Shown in pieces: positions 6,349 to 9,100 of a stretch of DNA of 9,100 nucleotides (positions are counted from its first letter, which is position 1; each line of letters starts with the position of its first letter). The translations under genes and the position numbers were made by a program. The notes below the pieces were generated by a model. The model was not told the origin of the DNA and made no database searches. It was given only the letters and a program-made list of their open reading frames with translations. This DNA comes from JAAZLS01 sp964463285 (GTDB lineage: Bacteria; Bacillota; Dethiobacteria; DTU022): assembly GCA_964463285.1 (NCBI GenBank), contig CAYXBB010000051.1:1-9100 (forward strand), read 5' to 3'.

Positions 6349-6540
6349 TCTTTAAATAATGAGCTGGCAGAGATAAAAGCCGACGCCCAATTTACCAGAG
6401 AAACTGTTATTAGAATCGAAAACAACCATGGCCAAAAGCTGGGTGCCCTGTTTGACGGGTACAACCTTAATTCAGAAAAGCTGGATCGGATAGAAAAAGA
6501 AGTAGCCAGGCACGAGGAGATTATCCTCAGAAGGATTTGA
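6349..6540 (+). pseudogene. C-terminal remnant of a small conserved coiled-coil gene
   Basis: The frame is open from 6349 to TGA 6538-6540, after an in-frame TGA at 6346-6348. It encodes about 63 residues containing RIENNHGQKLGALFDGYNLN, SEKLDRIEKEVARHEEIILR and a final RI. This helix-rich, charged sequence resembles the C-terminal half of small hypothetical proteins common in Clostridia (RIE...HG.KL.ALFDGY...EKL.RIE.EV..HEE), recalled from memory and not searched. There is no start codon with a ribosome site at its beginning, and the N-terminal half is missing. The break coincides with the C-tract repeat at 6277-6332, so truncation by repeat insertion or rearrangement is likely. The function of the family is unknown. 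Confidence 0.6.
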
Positions 6541-6561
6541 GTCAGGGGTGCGGTGAATCAA

Positions 6562-6590
6562 GGGGACGGTGATTTTACTCATCTGTCCCC
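6562..6590. repeat. REP-like palindrome GGGGACGG...CTGTCCCC
   Basis: GGGGACGG (6562-6569) pairs with CTGTCCCC (6583-6590) over 8 bp, with one G-T pair, around a 13-nt loop. Similar GGGGAC/GTCCCC palindromes are known near Y1-type (REP-associated) transposases, but no transposase is present in this window. The remaining DNA to 6765 contains a small hairpin (GGGAG/CTCCC at 6631-6644) and no gene I can support. Confidence 0.5.
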
Positions 6591-6765
6591 CGGTTTTAGA
6601 TCATCTACCCAACAAAACCGAGGGCAACCAGGGAGGGTTCTCCCAGTCAACGAGTACAGAAGTTTTCCGGTTAATGGGGGTAAGATTCTTCGTTACAAAC
6701 GGGGCTCGCAAACAATTTTTCGCCCGGCAAGCTGATAAGTCATCGGCGTCCCTACTTTTCAGGCA

Positions 6766-6817
6766 GATTAACAGCGGTAGCACACCCTTAAAGGGTGCGC
6801 TACCTTGCGATTAACAG
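6766..6817. mobile_element. small hairpin element flanked by 9-bp direct repeats
   Basis: The hairpin GGTAGCACACCC...GGGTGCGCTACC at 6776-6804 has a near-perfect 12-bp stem with one mismatched position. Identical 9-bp sequences, GATTAACAG, flank it at 6766-6774 and 6809-6817, like a target-site duplication left by insertion of a 34-bp element (6775-6808). It lies just after the autolysin stop codon (6829-6831 on the - strand), so it may also act as a weak terminator for that gene, although no good T run follows on that strand. Confidence 0.45.
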
Positions 6818-6828
6818 GTTTTCTTACA

Positions 6829-8775
6829 TTACCACAGGGGAACCAGGCAGTCTTCATGAACCCAGCCGGTAGTGCCGGAATAGCTTACTTTATGCCAGAT
6901 CTGCCAGGTCTGATCTGCCTTAACCACTTTAATCTCCTTTATCTTCACCCGGTCGCCGAAAGAAAGGGTACCCACCTTTTGGTTGTTGGTTCCGGGACCG
7001 CTTCTTACGTTCACCGTGTCATTACGGTATTTGGGCAGGTACCAGTCGATAAAGAAAACCGCACCGGGAATATCGCTTTGCAGGGAGATATAATCTCCGC
7101 AGATCCAGCCGTCCCCCAGATCGGTCTTTACCTTGAACCAACTGGTATCGGCCACCCGTTTAAGCCCCTCAATATCAACCTTGGTTCCTTTGGAAATCGA
7201 ATCGATAACTACCGCCGCGGCCCCGGGAGCGCGACGCAGATTCACTGAAGAGCCGGTAACCTCTCCCCGGTAATAACTCTTGCTTACCGCTCCCCCCTGA
7301 TCGTAGGGGAGGAGGCTTTGCATGATCCGGGCTATTTTAGCGTGCCACTGGGGATCGGTAGCATAGTGGCAGTTCATGCCCACCAGGTTGGGCCCCTTGC
7401 AGTAAACCCCGTCCCCGTTCAGGTAGGCCAGGCGAATATAACCGCTCACATAGTTGATGCAGTCATCCTTAGAGGCAAAGGTAGAGGCACAGTTATAAGG
7501 ATCGCGATCGTAAGCCTTGAAACCGAATATATTATTTTTATCACGGGCCAGGGCGGAGGTTCCCCAGGCGCTTTCCAGAGCGGAAAGGGAAAGCAGGAAA
7601 AGGGCATTAACACCCCACCGACCCTGGGCCTCCATATAAGTATCGGCCAGGTTGGCCAGGGGAGTAGCGCTTTTGTAGTCGTTGGCCCCCTGGCGCAGGA
7701 AATTGGCTGTAACCGTGCTGACGGCCGGGGTATGTAAAGGCAGGTTGGCATAGGGAAGATCCGAAACAGGCACCGGAGGCGTGCCGGGTGCCGGAGGAGG
7801 GCCGGAAATTATAGAATTCAGGCTATCCGCCACCTTCTTGCTAATAGCCGACTCCTGGCCGAAAAGGCTCAGGGAGTCGACACCGTAATCTTGAATATAA
7901 CATTTCACGGATTCGGGGACGGGGTCGCGCACCAGCAAAATGCCAGCATCTTCGGTAGCCGCCAGCACCGCCCCGGTAATGGCATCCGGGAATTCCAGGC
8001 CGGTGGCCCCGTACATTTTTTCCGGGTAGCGGTTTAACTGTACCGCCAGCTCCACCGCCGTTTCATAGCGGTTGCCGCCGGCTATGCGCTCCGCCACCTT
8101 GCCCAGATCCTGGGTTAAGTGCTTGAATATATTTTCGCTGATTACCTGTTCTCCTCCCACCACGTAGACCGTACCGGTTTTCTTAAGATAGGTTTCAGTT
8201 TCGGAAGGGATCTTTTCAGTATCGGTCAGCAATATCGGATAGCCCTTGGCACCCGCGTAAGAGGCCGCCGCCAGGGCATCGGGAAAGTCAAAGCCGTAAG
8301 CCAGAAACACCACATCCGGCATTTTCAATTCTTCCGCAATCTGGACGGCGGTATCAAACCGGTTCTTTCCCCCGATCCGTTCCACCACCAGGGATTTCTG
8401 CTTTAACTTCTTTTCCACCTCTGCAGAGACTGCGCTGGTACCGCCCAGGATGATTACCTTGCCGGCTTCCAGGCGTTCAATCTCTCGTAAGGTAGAATCC
8501 GGAAGAGCATTGCCGCGGGTAAGCAGTATGGGTGCGTCGAACCAACTGGCAAAAGGAACTCCGGCCAGGGCATCGGCATATTCGTCTCCCCGGGCCAGAA
8601 CAACCATCTCCGCGGAGTCCCAGCTTTTCTTGCTGATTTCCACCGCTGTTTGATAGCGATCCGCCCCGCCGGTGCGGGAAACGGCGGCGGCACTTACCTC
8701 CCCGGGAGGAAGCATCATCATTACAAACAGAAATACCATGATCAAACAGTATACTTTTTTGGGTTTAAACAACAA
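6829..8775 (-). CDS. secreted autolysin: three cell wall binding repeat 2 domains, glucosaminidase, two SH3b domains
   Basis: The protein has 648 residues. Residues 1-29 form a signal peptide (KPKK, hydrophobic core, VSA). Three cell-wall-binding repeats (CWB2) follow at about 33-125, 131-222 and 228-320, each with RxGGxxRYxTA-like and VLARGDEYADAL-like motifs. After a Pro-rich linker (324-342) comes a GH73-type glucosaminidase domain at about 355-490. It has the probable catalytic glutamate E401 in SALESAWGTS, then NNIFGFKAYD and YATDPQWHAKI. Two bacterial SH3 domains lie at about 501-566 and 575-647 (VNLRRAPG, VNVRSGPG, GWI, GWVH). It should cleave N-acetylglucosaminyl bonds in peptidoglycan outside the cell while held to the wall by both binding modules. 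The start is TTG. Two TTG codons are adjacent (8775 and 8772), with GGAGGG at 8780-8785, 4 and 7 nt away; the second fits slightly better, and the choice changes one residue. A sigma-H-like promoter lies at 8837-8863. Confidence 0.94.
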   Translation of the reverse strand: MLFKPKKVYCLIMVFLFVMMMLPPGEVSAAAVSRTGGADRYQTAVEISKKSWDSAEMVVLARGDEYADALAGVPFASWFDAPILLTRGNALPDSTLREIERLEAGKVIILGGTSAVSAEVEKKLKQKSLVVERIGGKNRFDTAVQIAEELKMPDVVFLAYGFDFPDALAAASYAGAKGYPILLTDTEKIPSETETYLKKTGTVYVVGGEQVISENIFKHLTQDLGKVAERIAGGNRYETAVELAVQLNRYPEKMYGATGLEFPDAITGAVLAATEDAGILLVRDPVPESVKCYIQDYGVDSLSLFGQESAISKKVADSLNSIISGPPPAPGTPPVPVSDLPYANLPLHTPAVSTVTANFLRQGANDYKSATPLANLADTYMEAQGRWGVNALFLLSLSALESAWGTSALARDKNNIFGFKAYDRDPYNCASTFASKDDCINYVSGYIRLAYLNGDGVYCKGPNLVGMNCHYATDPQWHAKIARIMQSLLPYDQGGAVSKSYYRGEVTGSSVNLRRAPGAAAVVIDSISKGTKVDIEGLKRVADTSWFKVKTDLGDGWICGDYISLQSDIPGAVFFIDWYLPKYRNDTVNVRSGPGTNNQKVGTLSFGDRVKIKEIKVVKADQTWQIWHKVSYSGTTGWVHEDCLVPLW

Positions 8776-8779
8776 ATAT

Positions 8780-8785
8780 CCCTCC
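8780..8785 (-). promoter_or_regulatory. Shine-Dalgarno site supporting a TTG start
   Basis: GGAGGG on the - strand precedes the paired TTG codons of the autolysin gene. No ATG lies between it and the signal-peptide lysines, so a TTG start is required. Confidence 0.65.
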
Positions 8786-8836
8786 CCAGATGGTAATTTG
8801 GTGATATGGTGACAAGTTATTCCTTAGGGGTTATTA

Positions 8837-8863
8837 ATTCGACAATATCTAACAGTCTCCTGC
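8837..8863 (-). promoter_or_regulatory. sigma-H-like promoter of the autolysin gene
   Basis: On the - strand GCAGGA (8863-8858) is followed after 17 nt by GAAT (8840-8837), preceded by GTC, so the -10 half fits RnnGAAT fully. The three bases after AGGA (GAC) fit less well. The start would be near 8827-8830, leaving a leader of about 53 nt. The motif GGCAGGA, 16 nt, then CGAAT is shared exactly with 4108-4135, and both copies are followed by CTAAGGA. Confidence 0.5.
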
Positions 8864-8931
8864 CTATGGATGAAAATGCAGGGGTTAGAAGGAGAGGTAA
8901 TTTATGGAAACCGGATCATGTTCAACATTAT

Positions 8932-9100
8932 CGGGCGGGGGTGGAACCCCGCCCCTACCACCGGGTTCGGAAATAATCAATAAACATCCAAAATCCGGTA
9001 TGCCTGAAAACGGGCGGGGATGAAACCCCGCCCCTACCACCGGTTCGGGAAAATCAAAAAACATCCAAATCCGGTATGCCTGCAACCGGGCGGGGGTGGA
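8932..9100. repeat. tandem array of a 76-79 bp unit carrying a GC-rich palindrome
   Basis: Unit 1 is 8932-9010 (79 bp), unit 2 is 9011-9086 (76 bp), and a third starts at 9087 and runs off the window. Each begins CGGGCGGGGNTG, pairs with CCCCGCCC, and continues CTACCACCGG...TTCGG...CATCCAAA...ATCCGGTATGCCTG. The palindrome is the same family as 1918-1944 and, inverted, 3663-3703 and 3822-3862. The units are nearly identical along their whole length, so this is a tandem repeat and not a CRISPR array. The ORF readable across it on the - strand is repeat-derived. Confidence 0.8.

Noticed and set aside
6332..6360. TTGACA-N17-AATAAT as a functional promoter
   Set aside because: It lies at the junction of a repeat and a gene remnant, and no intact + strand gene follows within the window, so it is probably fortuitous; mentioned only under the remnant finding.
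6066..6464. 132-codon ORF on the - strand
   Set aside because: It crosses the C-tract repeat and lies antisense to the coiled-coil remnant, whose frame has much better protein character.
6601..6783. 60-codon - strand ORF and overlapping + strand ORFs at 6553-6814
   Set aside because: No ribosome site and no recognisable domain; they cover REP-like and hairpin repeats. A degenerate remnant cannot be excluded, but I cannot support one.
8885..9085. 66-codon ORF on the - strand at the right edge
   Set aside because: It is encoded almost wholly by the tandem 76-79 bp units and overlaps the upstream region of the autolysin; no gene-like features.
8932..9100. Possible CRISPR array
   Set aside because: The DNA between the palindromes is conserved from unit to unit instead of being unique spacers, and the unit is 76-79 bp.

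Overview
The window looks like chromosomal DNA of a low- to medium-GC Gram-positive anaerobe, most likely a Clostridia/Desulfotomaculum-type Firmicute. This is inferred from the gene set (LytR-CpsA-Psr protein, cell-wall-binding-repeat-2 proteins, SH3b/glucosaminidase autolysin), strong Shine-Dalgarno sites, CCA-encoded tRNAs, and intergenic spaces full of small GC-rich palindromic repeats. No species can be named from the sequence alone.

Layout. 1-96: a sigma-A promoter with an extended -10, followed by tRNA-His(GTG) and tRNA-Gln(TTG) on the + strand. 271-444: C/G-tract repeat debris. 445-1758 (-): an LCP-family cell-wall ligase with an unusual acidic, proline-rich tail. 1772-2093: repeats only. 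2094-3323 (-): a lipoprotein made of seven beta-propeller-like repeats. 3324-4244: a repeat mosaic, then a long two-promoter leader. 4245-5996 (+): a secreted protein with a leucine-rich segment and three cell-wall-binding repeats, closed by a strong terminator. 5997-6828: no intact gene, but several palindromic repeats and the C-terminal remnant of a small coiled-coil gene. 6829-8775 (-): a secreted autolysin with three cell-wall-binding repeats, a glucosaminidase domain and two SH3b domains. 8932-9100: the start of a tandem array of a hairpin-containing 76-79 bp unit, cut by the window edge.

How it fits together. All four intact protein genes are predicted to act at the cell surface: polymer attachment to peptidoglycan (LCP), an exported propeller lipoprotein, a surface LRR protein and a peptidoglycan hydrolase. 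The most interesting signal is regulatory. Three of the four genes carry upstream a sequence matching the sigma-H (Spo0H) promoter pattern (AGGA ... 17 or 18 nt ... GAAT). This suggests that the neighbourhood is a transition-phase or early-sporulation cell-surface cluster rather than unrelated genes. I found no phage, CRISPR array, toxin-antitoxin pair or complete insertion sequence. The non-coding half of the story is the density and variety of palindromic repeats, including one hairpin element with an apparent 9-bp target-site duplication.
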